DNA of 14,592 nt from positions 1 to 14,592 of the forward strand of contig CANQHM010000030.1 of the NCBI GenBank assembly GCA_947623845.1, given 5' to 3'. Position 1 is the first letter of the stretch. Each line of letters begins with the position of its first letter. Shown in pieces: positions 7,720-14,105 of the stretch. Origin of the DNA: an uncultured Bacilli bacterium. GTDB lineage: Bacteria; Bacillota_I; Bacilli_A; RF39; UBA660. The position numbers were made by a program, and so were the translations under genes. Below the pieces are notes generated by a model. That model saw nothing but the letters and a program-made list of their open reading frames with translations. It had not been told where the DNA came from and did not search any database.

Positions 7720-8441
7720 TTCTTTTCACCCTCAAATAAATCTTTATAACTTTTATATTTTAGCACATCTAAAGGTGGCCATACAATAAGTCCCGTTTGC
7801 CCTCCTTTAACCGCTTTTACTAACACCATTATACTTTTCTTTTTAAATCCTGCATAGACGTAACACAAACTCTTCGTTTTAAAATGATACTTATTTAGTA
7901 TTAACATTAATTCTTCTAAACGTTCAGGCCGATGAACCATATATAAAGTTCCTTTATTTTTTAAAATATAAGAAGCTGTCATAACTATTTCATTTAAATT
8001 TGTTGCTATCTCATGCCTTGCAATACTCTTTGCATGATCTTCATTTACTAAAGATTCTTTATTTACTTTAAAATATGGCGGATTACAAGTAACAACATCC
8101 ACACTTTCTGGTAAAACATACTCTAACGCATCTTTTAAATTGGCATTCACAATTTTAATCTTATCTTCTAACTTATTGATTACCACAGAAGAACTAGCTA
8201 ACTTAGCAATATCATCTTGTATTTCAAAACCATATATCTTTGAAGCTTTTAATCTTGTTGACAAAATAAGGGGTACTGGGGCATTTCCTGTACAAAAATC
8301 TACAATTGTATTAACACCCTTCTTATTTTCCACAAATTCCGCTAACAAAATCGAATCTAGTGAAAACTTAAAATTCTCACTATTTTGAAAAATATAAAGT
8401 CCATAATCATATAAATCATTTTTTACTATATTCGTAGTCAT
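7716..8441 (-). CDS. trmN6: tRNA1(Val) A37 N6-methyltransferase (TrmN6/YabB family)
   Basis: A 241-residue SAM-dependent N6-adenine methyltransferase. The SAM-binding motif is V-D-F-C-T-G-N-A-P-V-P at about 47-57, an acidic motif F-E-I-Q-D-D follows at 72-77, and the catalytic N-P-P-Y is at 120-123. The N-terminal Y-Q-like substrate region and length fit the YabB/YfiC group, which methylates A37 of tRNA-Val in Escherichia coli; the substrate here is inferred by family. The start lies 26 bases inside the end of ricT and the stop overlaps pth by four bases. ricT and yabB are neighbours in Bacillus as well, where yabA lies between them; yabA is missing here. Confidence 0.87.
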   Translation of the reverse strand: MTTNIVKNDLYDYGLYIFQNSENFKFSLDSILLAEFVENKKGVNTIVDFCTGNAPVPLILSTRLKASKIYGFEIQDDIAKLASSSVVINKLEDKIKIVNANLKDALEYVLPESVDVVTCNPPYFKVNKESLVNEDHAKSIARHEIATNLNEIVMTASYILKNKGTLYMVHRPERLEELMLILNKYHFKTKSLCYVYAGFKKKSIMVLVKAVKGGQTGLIVWPPLDVLKYKSYKDLFEGEKK

Positions 8442-9210
8442 TTGCTTCTTTCTCCACTATATCTCCCCCAACATTTACTCTATAACTTCTTTTAACTAAA
8501 TCGATACTAACAACTTGACCATTCTTACCATCAATTCGAACCGTATCTCCGACTTCGGGCATTCCCACCCTAGCTTCCGTATAATCTTTATCTTCATAAG
8601 TTAAACAACATAAAAGTCGTCCACAACAACCATTTATCTTTGAGGGATTTAATGCTAAATTTTGATTCTTCGCCATATTCATACTAATGGTATCAATTTT
8701 ATTTAAGAAAGATGCACAACAAAGTTCTCTTCCACAAACTCCTAAACCATTAATTGCTTTCGCTCTATCTCGTGCCCCGATTTGCCTTAATTCAATTCTT
8801 GTATGATATTTCCCTGCTAAAACTTTTGCTAGTTCTCTAAAATCTACTCGATCATCTGCCACAAAATTTAATAATAATTGTTTTCTATTAAAAGTAAAAG
8901 TCGCATCTAAAAAAGTCATTTTTAAATTTAATTTCGCTGCTGATTCCTTGGCAAAGTTTAAAGCTTCTTTTGCATCTTTTAAATTATTTAAATGTTCTTC
9001 ATAATCTTCTTTCGTTGCTATTCTTAAAATCTCTTTTATATCATCAATATCGACTTCCGCCTCATCTATCTTAGCAACAATCTTCCCGTATTGTAACCCA
9101 ATATCTGTTTCTACAATGACATAATCGCCAATCTTACATTCTAATTCTGTCGTTTTAAAATAATAAACCTTACCTCTTTGTTTAAAGACTACACCATAAA
9201 TATTATCCAT
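8416..9210 (-). CDS. ricT: PSP1-domain protein RicT (YaaT)
   Basis: A 264-residue homologue of Bacillus YaaT/RicT, a subunit of the RicAFT complex that binds iron-sulfur clusters and directs RNase Y-dependent mRNA maturation as well as competence, biofilm and sporulation phenotypes. The PSP1 domain fills most of the protein. The diagnostic cysteine clusters are complete: C159-G-R-E-L-C164-C165 and G-C195-C196-G-R-L-L-C201-C202. The C-terminal ~45 residues form a small beta segment with V-G-D-T-V-R-I-D-G-K-N-G-Q-V-V that resembles a KOW-like fold. The ATG overlaps the end of holB by eight bases, and the holB-yaaT order is conserved in Bacillus. Partners RicA and RicF are not in this window. 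Confidence 0.94.
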   Translation of the reverse strand: MDNIYGVVFKQRGKVYYFKTTELECKIGDYVIVETDIGLQYGKIVAKIDEAEVDIDDIKEILRIATKEDYEEHLNNLKDAKEALNFAKESAAKLNLKMTFLDATFTFNRKQLLLNFVADDRVDFRELAKVLAGKYHTRIELRQIGARDRAKAINGLGVCGRELCCASFLNKIDTISMNMAKNQNLALNPSKINGCCGRLLCCLTYEDKDYTEARVGMPEVGDTVRIDGKNGQVVSIDLVKRSYRVNVGGDIVEKEANDYEYSKK

Positions 9211-10018
9211 TTATAATCCGCCCCACTTCTATATAAAAACTATCTAATAACATATCTAAATTAACATTATATTTGATTTTTTGCAATATTTTTTCCACAA
9301 GTTCCATTATTTTCACTAATTTATCCATCTCGATATTTAAATTTAAACTTGTTTCTTTATGTAACGTTTTATTAATTACTTCTTTTTTAACCATATCTAA
9401 TAAACATGTAAATAAATTAGTTAACGCTTCACGATCTAATTCTAGTTTATTTACTTCTAAACCCTTTTGTTGTATTACATCCTTTAAATATACTATTGCT
9501 TGGTTTTGTACCTCTTCACTAGCCGAAGCCTTTTCATCATAAAACAACCTAAAAATTTGACACCGACTTTTTATCGTCGTCATCACATTTAAAGCATTTG
9601 TTGTAATTAAAAATCCAATAATATTTTCTTCTGGTTCTTCTAAAAACTTTAACATTGTATTAGCAGATGAAGCGTTAAGTTTATCAGCTTCTAAAATAAT
9701 ATACGTATTATATAAAGTATATACCGCTTTAAACATTAACTTTTCTTTTAAATTAATAATTTGTTCTTTCTTAATCGTCGCTCCATCGGCTTCTACCTTA
9801 ATCATTGATGGTAATTCTTCTTTATCTATTAAATAACATAAATTACAATCTTCATGACAATCTAAATTATAAGTATGAGGACAGTTAATCTTTTTTATCA
9901 CTTCACATACATCTTTATAACACCTCGTAATATCATTAGTTTCCAATAAAAAAATATGAGAAAGTCTTTTTTTCTCAAGTTGATTATTTACATAATCTAA
10001 TAATTTATTTACTGCCAT
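9203..10018 (-). CDS. holB: DNA polymerase III delta-prime subunit
   Basis: The clamp-loader delta' subunit, partner of the DnaX product encoded upstream in the same operon. The 271-residue protein has a AAA+ fold with the family features of delta': the Walker A position around residues 25-33 is degenerate (no GKT), a zinc ribbon is formed by C46, C54, C58 and C61, F-L-E-E-P-E-E lies near residue 127, and the arginine-finger motif S-R-C is at 151-153. Delta' normally does not bind ATP, so the missing P-loop is expected. A clear ribosome site (GAGGTGG) precedes the ATG by four bases. It lies 16 bp after the bofA-like gene and overlaps ricT by eight bases. The genes tmk, yaaQ and yaaR that precede holB in Bacillus are absent. 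Confidence 0.93.
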   Translation of the reverse strand: MAVNKLLDYVNNQLEKKRLSHIFLLETNDITRCYKDVCEVIKKINCPHTYNLDCHEDCNLCYLIDKEELPSMIKVEADGATIKKEQIINLKEKLMFKAVYTLYNTYIILEADKLNASSANTMLKFLEEPEENIIGFLITTNALNVMTTIKSRCQIFRLFYDEKASASEEVQNQAIVYLKDVIQQKGLEVNKLELDREALTNLFTCLLDMVKKEVINKTLHKETSLNLNIEMDKLVKIMELVEKILQKIKYNVNLDMLLDSFYIEVGRIING

Positions 10019-10034
10019 AACTCCACCTCAATTA

Positions 10035-10229
10035 CTATATCATAAACTTTAATATTATTAGTGTTATAACTCCTGGAACTCCTAGTAATGAAACGATACT
10101 AACGGTTGGAATATTAATAGGAATATTAAAACTTACTGAATTTAATATAACATTTATTCCATATAATACCAAAAATGCAAATATAATTTTTCTACCTATT
10201 TTAACTAGATATTTTATAGTTATCACCAC
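10035..10229 (-). CDS. bofA: BofA-like small membrane protein
   Basis: A 64-residue protein with two hydrophobic segments (about 13-31 and 40-62). The C-terminal part, with the pattern P-T-V-S-I-V-S-L-L-G-V-P-G followed by a hydrophobic helix ending I-L-K-F-M-I, matches the BofA family, whose hallmark is a G-hydrophobic-P-G turn and a terminal transmembrane helix. In Bacillus BofA inhibits the SpoIVFB protease that processes pro-sigma-K in the mother cell, and lies just downstream of recR, as here. It is shorter than the ~87-residue Bacillus protein. Translation starts at GTG (10227-10229) or the following GTG codon; no good Shine-Dalgarno is seen, so the start is uncertain. Assignment rests on the motif plus position. 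Confidence 0.72.
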   Translation of the reverse strand: MVITIKYLVKIGRKIIFAFLVLYGINVILNSVSFNIPINIPTVSIVSLLGVPGVITLIILKFMI

Positions 10230-10244
10230 TAAATTATATTACAT

Positions 10245-10844
10245 CTATGATATTTCTATTCTATCTTTCATTGCTCTATCTATTGTTACACCATCTAAAT
10301 AATCAATTTCTACTCCCATTGGAAGTCCATAAGGAAGTCTTGAAATTTTAACCTTTGACTTTTCAAATATTTTCTTTAAATACATCGTTGTGGCATCCCC
10401 CTCAATACAAGGTCGTAAAGCAATAATTATTTCTACATCTTCTAAAGCTTTTACTCGTTCTACTAAGGCGGCGATATTAATATCTTCTGGCCCTAAATTA
10501 TCGACTGGCGAAATTAAACCATTTAATACGTGATACACCCCATTAAATGAATCACTCTTTTCAAATGTAAAAACATCTTTATAATTTTCAACTACACAAA
10601 TTATATTCTTTTCTCTTAAAGGATTACCACAAACATTGCATTCTTCCTTATCTGTTAAAGCTCCACAACAACTACAAGCGTGTAATTCTTCCTTACATTC
10701 TTGTAAAGATGTTGCTAATTCTTTAACATCTTCTTCTGTAAAATCATTAATTGCTAAAGCCATTCTCTCAGCGGTCTTTTCCCCAATTCCTGGTAATTTT
10801 TTGAGCATTTCTATAGTTTTATCTAATACTTCTGGATAAATCAT
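10245..10844 (-). CDS. recR: Recombination protein RecR
   Basis: A 199-residue RecR, which acts with RecF/RecO in loading RecA at gaps. Domains in order are a helix-hairpin-helix L-P-G-I-G-E-K-T-A-E-R-M at 17-28, a zinc finger with C57, C60, C69 and C72, a Toprim domain from about residue 80 (V-V-E near 84-86, the H-V-L-N-G-L-I-S-P segment, and E-G-D-A-T-T-M-Y-L), and the C-terminal segment with G-L-P-M-G-V-E-I-D-Y. Length is typical. The ATG overlaps the TGA stop of the ebfC gene by four bases, and the dnaX-ebfC-recR trio is one of the most conserved gene clusters in bacteria. The bofA-like gene follows after 15 bp. Confidence 0.97.
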   Translation of the reverse strand: MIYPEVLDKTIEMLKKLPGIGEKTAERMALAINDFTEEDVKELATSLQECKEELHACSCCGALTDKEECNVCGNPLREKNIICVVENYKDVFTFEKSDSFNGVYHVLNGLISPVDNLGPEDINIAALVERVKALEDVEIIIALRPCIEGDATTMYLKKIFEKSKVKISRLPYGLPMGVEIDYLDGVTIDRAMKDRIEIS

Positions 10845-11137
10845 AATAACCCATTTAATGAACCACCTAAAGGTCCCATTACACTTTCAGTTTCCGCATC
10901 TACTTTTTTCATCGCATCATTAATTGCTAAAACTATCATATCTTCTAAAACTTCTTTATCATCACTAGATAAATCTACTTCTTTTATTTTTACCGATTTA
11001 ATAGTTTTATCTCCTAAAACTACAACATCCACTAATTCACTAGATCCTGTAAACTCCTTCTTATTAATCTCCTCTTTCTTCTTCATAATATCTCGTTGCA
11101 TTTTTTGTGCTTGTTGCATTAAAGCTTGCATATTCAT
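10841..11137 (-). CDS. ebfC: YbaB/EbfC-family nucleoid-associated protein
   Basis: A 98-residue small DNA-binding protein of the YbaB/EbfC family (YaaK in Bacillus), a dimer that coats or bends DNA. Visible family features are the N-terminal helix M-Q-A-L-M-Q-Q-A-Q-K-M-Q, the central strands with V-D-V-V-V-L-G-D-K-T-I-K-S-V-K-I, the helix L-E-D-M-I-V-L-A-I-N-D-A, and the glycine-rich C-terminus M-G-P-L-G-G-S-L-N-G-L. Start is ATG at 11135-11137; the Shine-Dalgarno AAGGA lies about eleven bases upstream, a little far. It is 20 bp after the dnaX stop and overlaps recR by four bases. The exact role next to the clamp-loader gene is unknown in any species. Confidence 0.95.
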   Translation of the reverse strand: MNMQALMQQAQKMQRDIMKKKEEINKKEFTGSSELVDVVVLGDKTIKSVKIKEVDLSSDDKEVLEDMIVLAINDAMKKVDAETESVMGPLGGSLNGLL

Positions 11138-11157
11138 ATTTTCTTCATTCCTTTCTT

Positions 11158-12804
11158 TTATTCTACTTCGTAACCATTGTTACCAAATATTTCATTTGCT
11201 AAAGCTTCCAAATCGCTTACTGTTTCTTCATTATTACTGGTAGTAACATTTTCTTCCATATAATTATATTTATAACCTGTTTTTAGATTATTAATATATT
11301 CTTCTTTTATCTTATTCCATCTATCATTGGAAACAGCCACTACTTTATATGCGTGTCCATAAAATTTTACCATATCATTTTCTAATAAATCAATCTGTTT
11401 ATTTAAAAGATCATTATTAGTATCTATTTTATTAGAAACTATACAATAAGTATCAGATGCTGCAACTGGTTCGGTATCTGCAATAAACGCCATTAATGAC
11501 TTATTAGCATTTGCTTCATAAATCATAAAATCGCTCCACTTACTTTGAATATCTGTTAAATAACTCTTTTTAGCATTTACAAAACAATTATTAACTCTTA
11601 TATCCACATTTATTGTAACATAATCATTATTTGGTTCTTCCGCAACTTCTGGAACTTCTTCTCTTTTTTTATTTTCTTCCTTAACTTCATTATTATTTGA
11701 ATGTTCTGGATTATTATCTACTTTTTCCGGTTCTTCTTTAACTGTTTTATTGTCTTTTTCTACTTTCAAATTATTTCCCGGGAAATAATTATACTTTAAA
11801 AATATTACTTCTAATAGATCAAAAGTTGTCAAACTATTCTTACCATCTATAAAACATTTGTTCATATCTAGTATTAATTGATAAATCTTTTCAAAGTCCA
11901 TATTTCCCGTATAAGTACCTTTTTCTAAATCAATTAATCTTTTTTTCAATATTTCAATTATCTTCTTAATTAATACTTGATAGTTAACCCCGCTATTTTT
12001 AATCTCATTTAATATTGTAAGCATTCTTTCAACATCATTATTTTCTAAAGTATTAATTAAATCTTCAATTTTTTCATTGGCAATCGTTCCAAATAGATTA
12101 GCTACATCATCAATATTTATATTATCTAATTGACTAGATATTTGATCTAGCATACTAAGTGCATCCCGAACTCCACCATTAGCTAGTAATGCAATCTCCC
12201 TTAATGCTTCATCACTTATTTTAATATTTTCTTTAAAAGCCACATTTTTTAAATGCTCTGTTAATAACTCATTACTAATTGGACGAAAGTCGAATCTTTG
12301 ACAACGGGAAATAATCGTAATGGGAACACTTTGAATGTCAGTTGTTGCTAAAATAAAAACGATATTTGATGGTGGTTCTTCAAGTGTTAACAGTAAAGCA
12401 TTAAAAGCACTTGTGGATAACATATGAAATTCATCAACTATATAAACCTTATATTTTGAGACTGTTGGAGCAAGTCTTATATTATTAATAAGCTCCCGTA
12501 TTTCATCCACCCCATTATTTGAAGCAGCATCAATCTCAATAATATCCGGATTATTATCAAAATTCTTACACATATCGCATTCATTACAAGGATTTCCATC
12601 AATTGGATGCTCGCAGTTGATTGCTTTAGCAAATATTCGTGCAGAACTTGTTTTACCTGTTCCCCTAGGTCCTGTAAAAATATAAGCATGAGAAATCTTA
12701 TCATTCTTTATAGCATTTTTTAATAATTTTGACGTCCATTCTTGACCAATTAAAGAATTAAAATCTTGAGGACGATATTTTCGATAAAGTACCTTATAAT
12801 CCAT
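11158..12804 (-). CDS. dnaX: DNA polymerase III gamma/tau subunit
   Basis: The ATPase subunit of the clamp loader, 548 residues. The AAA+ module shows Walker A G-P-R-G-T-G-K-T at 45-52, zinc cysteines C64, C73, C76 and C79, Walker B with D124-E125-F-H at 124-127, and S-R-C at 166-168. Domain III ends near residue 338. A charged, Asn/Glu/Lys-rich linker (about 345-395) leads to a C-terminal ~150-residue tau-type region presumed to contact the polymerase and helicase. An exact Noc-site palindrome lies at codons 339-346, at the domain III/linker border, and an A7 tract lies in the linker near codon 379. The ribosome site GAGG precedes the ATG. This is the first gene of the long operon, with a TATAAT promoter about 22 bp upstream. 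Confidence 0.97.
   Translation of the reverse strand: MDYKVLYRKYRPQDFNSLIGQEWTSKLLKNAIKNDKISHAYIFTGPRGTGKTSSARIFAKAINCEHPIDGNPCNECDMCKNFDNNPDIIEIDAASNNGVDEIRELINNIRLAPTVSKYKVYIVDEFHMLSTSAFNALLLTLEEPPSNIVFILATTDIQSVPITIISRCQRFDFRPISNELLTEHLKNVAFKENIKISDEALREIALLANGGVRDALSMLDQISSQLDNINIDDVANLFGTIANEKIEDLINTLENNDVERMLTILNEIKNSGVNYQVLIKKIIEILKKRLIDLEKGTYTGNMDFEKIYQLILDMNKCFIDGKNSLTTFDLLEVIFLKYNYFPGNNLKVEKDNKTVKEEPEKVDNNPEHSNNNEVKEENKKREEVPEVAEEPNNDYVTINVDIRVNNCFVNAKKSYLTDIQSKWSDFMIYEANANKSLMAFIADTEPVAASDTYCIVSNKIDTNNDLLNKQIDLLENDMVKFYGHAYKVVAVSNDRWNKIKEEYINNLKTGYKYNYMEENVTTSNNEETVSDLEALANEIFGNNGYEVE
11769..11790. promoter_or_regulatory. Exact Noc-binding-site palindrome inside dnaX
   Basis: The core TATTTCCCGGGAAATA (11772-11787) is the NBS consensus of Bacillus Noc and here is embedded in a perfect 22-bp palindrome. 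It is read as Tyr-Phe-Pro-Gly-Asn-Asn, in a different codon phase and with a different peptide from the mfd copy, so the DNA sequence rather than the protein is what is shared. It uses TTC and CCG, which look scarce in this AT-rich context. Confidence 0.72.
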
Positions 12805-12832
12805 AGCAAAACCTCGCTGTTCTTCTGTATAT

Positions 12833-12861
12833 ATTATACCACATAATAGCTATAAAACCAC
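12833..12861 (-). promoter_or_regulatory. Promoter of the dnaX operon
   Basis: On the minus strand a perfect TATAAT (12833-12838), preceded by a TG-containing segment TGTGG, gives a predicted start near 12826, about 22 bases before the dnaX ATG. The -35 is weak; GTGGTT at about 12856-12861 with 17-bp spacing is the best fit. It sits just after the tadA terminator, which supports a separate transcription unit. Confidence 0.65.
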
Positions 12862-12902
12862 AAAAAAATGATATATTTATAATTTGCATATAATAAATAT
12901 AT
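12862..12902 (-). terminator. AT-only intrinsic terminator after tadA
   Basis: On the minus strand a 13-bp stem with one mismatch (arms 12890-12902 and 12871-12883, loop 12884-12889) begins just after the tadA stop. Two bases after the stem there are seven T residues (12862-12868). The stem contains only A-T pairs, unusual for a terminator but plausible in so AT-rich a genome. Confidence 0.6.
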
Positions 12903-12905
12903 TGT

Positions 12906-13319
12906 TTACCGTAAAGACTTAAAAAATTCATCCATCTTTTCTTTTAAAGTATTTTCTAATAACTGATCTTCTATTTTTTCATAAATCAAATCTACATGTT
13001 GATAATTATTTGTAGTATTATCTAAAAAATAATATATTTTTTTGATTCTACTATTCTTAATAACTTCCGTACACATTGAACATGGTTTCAAAGACACATA
13101 TAACTCACATCCATCTAAACGCCAGTCACCTAGCTTCTTCGCTGCTTTATTAATCGCTATAATCTCTGCATGACCCGTAACTATTTTTTGAGATTGCCTA
13201 TTATTATAACCACGTCCAACAATTATACCATCCTTAACAACTACTGCTCCCACTGGTATTTCTCCTAAATCAAAAGCCTTTGTTGATAATTTTTTTAATT
13301 CTCTTAATATTTTATTCAT
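12906..13319 (-). CDS. tadA: tRNA-specific adenosine deaminase (A34 to I34)
   Basis: Deaminates the wobble adenosine of tRNA-Arg(ACG) to inosine. Zinc-dependent cytidine/deoxycytidylate deaminase motifs are complete: T-G-H-A-E (His50 and catalytic Glu52 in the numbering used here) and P-C-S-M-C (Cys80, Cys83). The length of 137 residues is slightly short for the family (150-165) because the C-terminal helix is reduced. I chose ATG at 13317-13319 because AGGTGA lies six bases upstream; a GTG three codons earlier (13326-13328) is in frame but overlaps that ribosome site. The gene starts 13 bases after the T-tract that ends the SRP RNA and has no promoter of its own that I can see, so it is probably expressed by read-through from the SRP promoter. 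Confidence 0.94.
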   Translation of the reverse strand: MNKILRELKKLSTKAFDLGEIPVGAVVVKDGIIVGRGYNNRQSQKIVTGHAEIIAINKAAKKLGDWRLDGCELYVSLKPCSMCTEVIKNSRIKKIYYFLDNTTNNYQHVDLIYEKIEDQLLENTLKEKMDEFFKSLR

Positions 13320-13332
13320 ACATTTCACCTAC

Positions 13333-13410
13333 AAAAAAAGTGCACACACTTAGAGGATCTTATGGCTGCTGTATTCCTACTCTGACCAGGTTCAATCATA
13401 AATGTTGCAC
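13333..13410 (-). ncRNA. ffs: Small signal recognition particle RNA (4.5S type)
   Basis: The RNA component that binds Ffh for co-translational membrane targeting. The minus strand contains the diagnostic helix 8: UGG, loop UCAGA, stem GUA, GGAA tetraloop (13374-13377), stem UAC, loop AGCAG, then CCA. The ends pair as GUGCA-ACAUUU (13400-13410) with AAGUGU-G-UGCAC (13340-13351), leaving one bulged G. Seven T residues (13333-13339) follow, so the closing helix and T-tract form the terminator. At about 71 nt plus the tail, it lacks any Alu domain and is among the shortest forms, like the ~80-nt Mycoplasma RNAs. In Bacillus the RNA gene lies between tadA and dnaX; here it precedes tadA. Confidence 0.93.
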
Positions 13411-13416
13411 AAGTTA

Positions 13417-13445
13417 ATTCTATCAAATAGTTAGTTAATAATCAA
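13417..13445 (-). promoter_or_regulatory. SRP RNA promoter
   Basis: On the minus strand TTGATT (13440-13445) and TAGAAT (13417-13422) are separated by 17 bp, with the first paired base of the RNA (G at 13410) seven bases downstream. The -35 is only four bases from the parS palindrome at 13450-13465. Confidence 0.82.
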
Positions 13446-13449
13446 ATAA

Positions 13450-13465
13450 TGTTCCACGTGGAACA
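13450..13465. promoter_or_regulatory. parS site 1
   Basis: TGTTCCACGTGGAACA, a perfect match to the chromosomal ParB site consensus TGTTNCACGTGNAACA. The palindrome extends to 22 bp with flanking TAA/TTA. It is the site closest to the SRP RNA promoter. Confidence 0.93.
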
Positions 13466-13565
13466 TTAAATTTTTCATCTAAAATGTTTAAAAAGAAAAA
13501 AAATATAATTAATAAGTTAATATATGTAAAAAAATATTAAAGAAATCATAAATCGTATATACCAA

Positions 13566-13581
13566 TGTTCCACGTGGAACA
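13566..13581. promoter_or_regulatory. parS site 2
   Basis: TGTTCCACGTGGAACA, identical to site 1; 116 bp from it. Confidence 0.93.
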
Positions 13582-13673
13582 TATAGATACAAAATATTGG
13601 TAATTAATAGTTTGCTAAATATTTTATGATTTAATCGTATTAAAAAATTTATAAACTAATGATCATATTCCGA

Positions 13674-13689
13674 TGTTCCACGTGGAACA
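13674..13689. promoter_or_regulatory. parS site 3
   Basis: TGTTCCACGTGGAACA, identical to site 1; 108 bp from site 2. Confidence 0.93.
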
Positions 13690-13894
13690 TATTAATTATA
13701 TTTATCTATCAATTTTATATAATTTATATTTAAGTTTTAAAAATATGAAATCTATTTTCATTAATGTGCATAAATTAAAATATAAATAAGTATTACATTA
13801 CTATAGTTAAACTAAACAAAAAAATATTTCATTAATCATTTTATATTTATTAAGAACAATAAAATATTAAATGAAAAGTATTTATTAATATAAA

Positions 13895-13910
13895 TGTTCC
13901 ACGTGGAACA
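13895..13910. promoter_or_regulatory. parS site 4
   Basis: TGTTCCACGTGGAACA, identical to site 1; 221 bp from site 3, the widest gap in the cluster. Confidence 0.93.
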
Positions 13911-14058
13911 TCAAGTTTAATTAATAATCAATATTATATACCAAATATCTAATATAAAGCTTAACTAAATAGCCGATTATTAAATTGTAAATAAAAAATA
14001 TGTTAATAACTATTAGAATATTCTCGAGGAGTTTCATATAATTTTTCTAAATCATATA

Positions 14059-14074
14059 TGTTTCACGTGGAACA
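14059..14074. promoter_or_regulatory. parS site 5 (variant)
   Basis: TGTTTCACGTGGAACA: the left half carries the T found in the Bacillus subtilis consensus TGTTTCACGTGAAACA and the right half the G of the other copies here, so it is not a perfect palindrome but still fits TGTTNCACGTGNAACA. Confidence 0.9.
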
Positions 14075-14105
14075 TTATTAATTATGTAAATAACTTTATA
14101 TTTAA

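Noticed and set aside
7691..12310. Further half-sites of the Noc motif (e.g. near 6779, 7691, 8809, 11901 and 12305).
   Set aside because: Only one half (TTTCCC or GGGAAA) is present at each, which is expected at this frequency by chance.
12477..12704. Second minus-strand open frame within dnaX.
   Set aside because: It is an out-of-frame shadow of the conserved AAA+ region of dnaX, with a hydrophobic Ile/Leu-rich translation and no support of its own.
13320..13328. GTG at 13326-13328 as the tadA start, adding three residues.
   Set aside because: It overlaps the only plausible Shine-Dalgarno (AGGTGA), which is well spaced for the ATG at 13317-13319; the extra residues add no family similarity.
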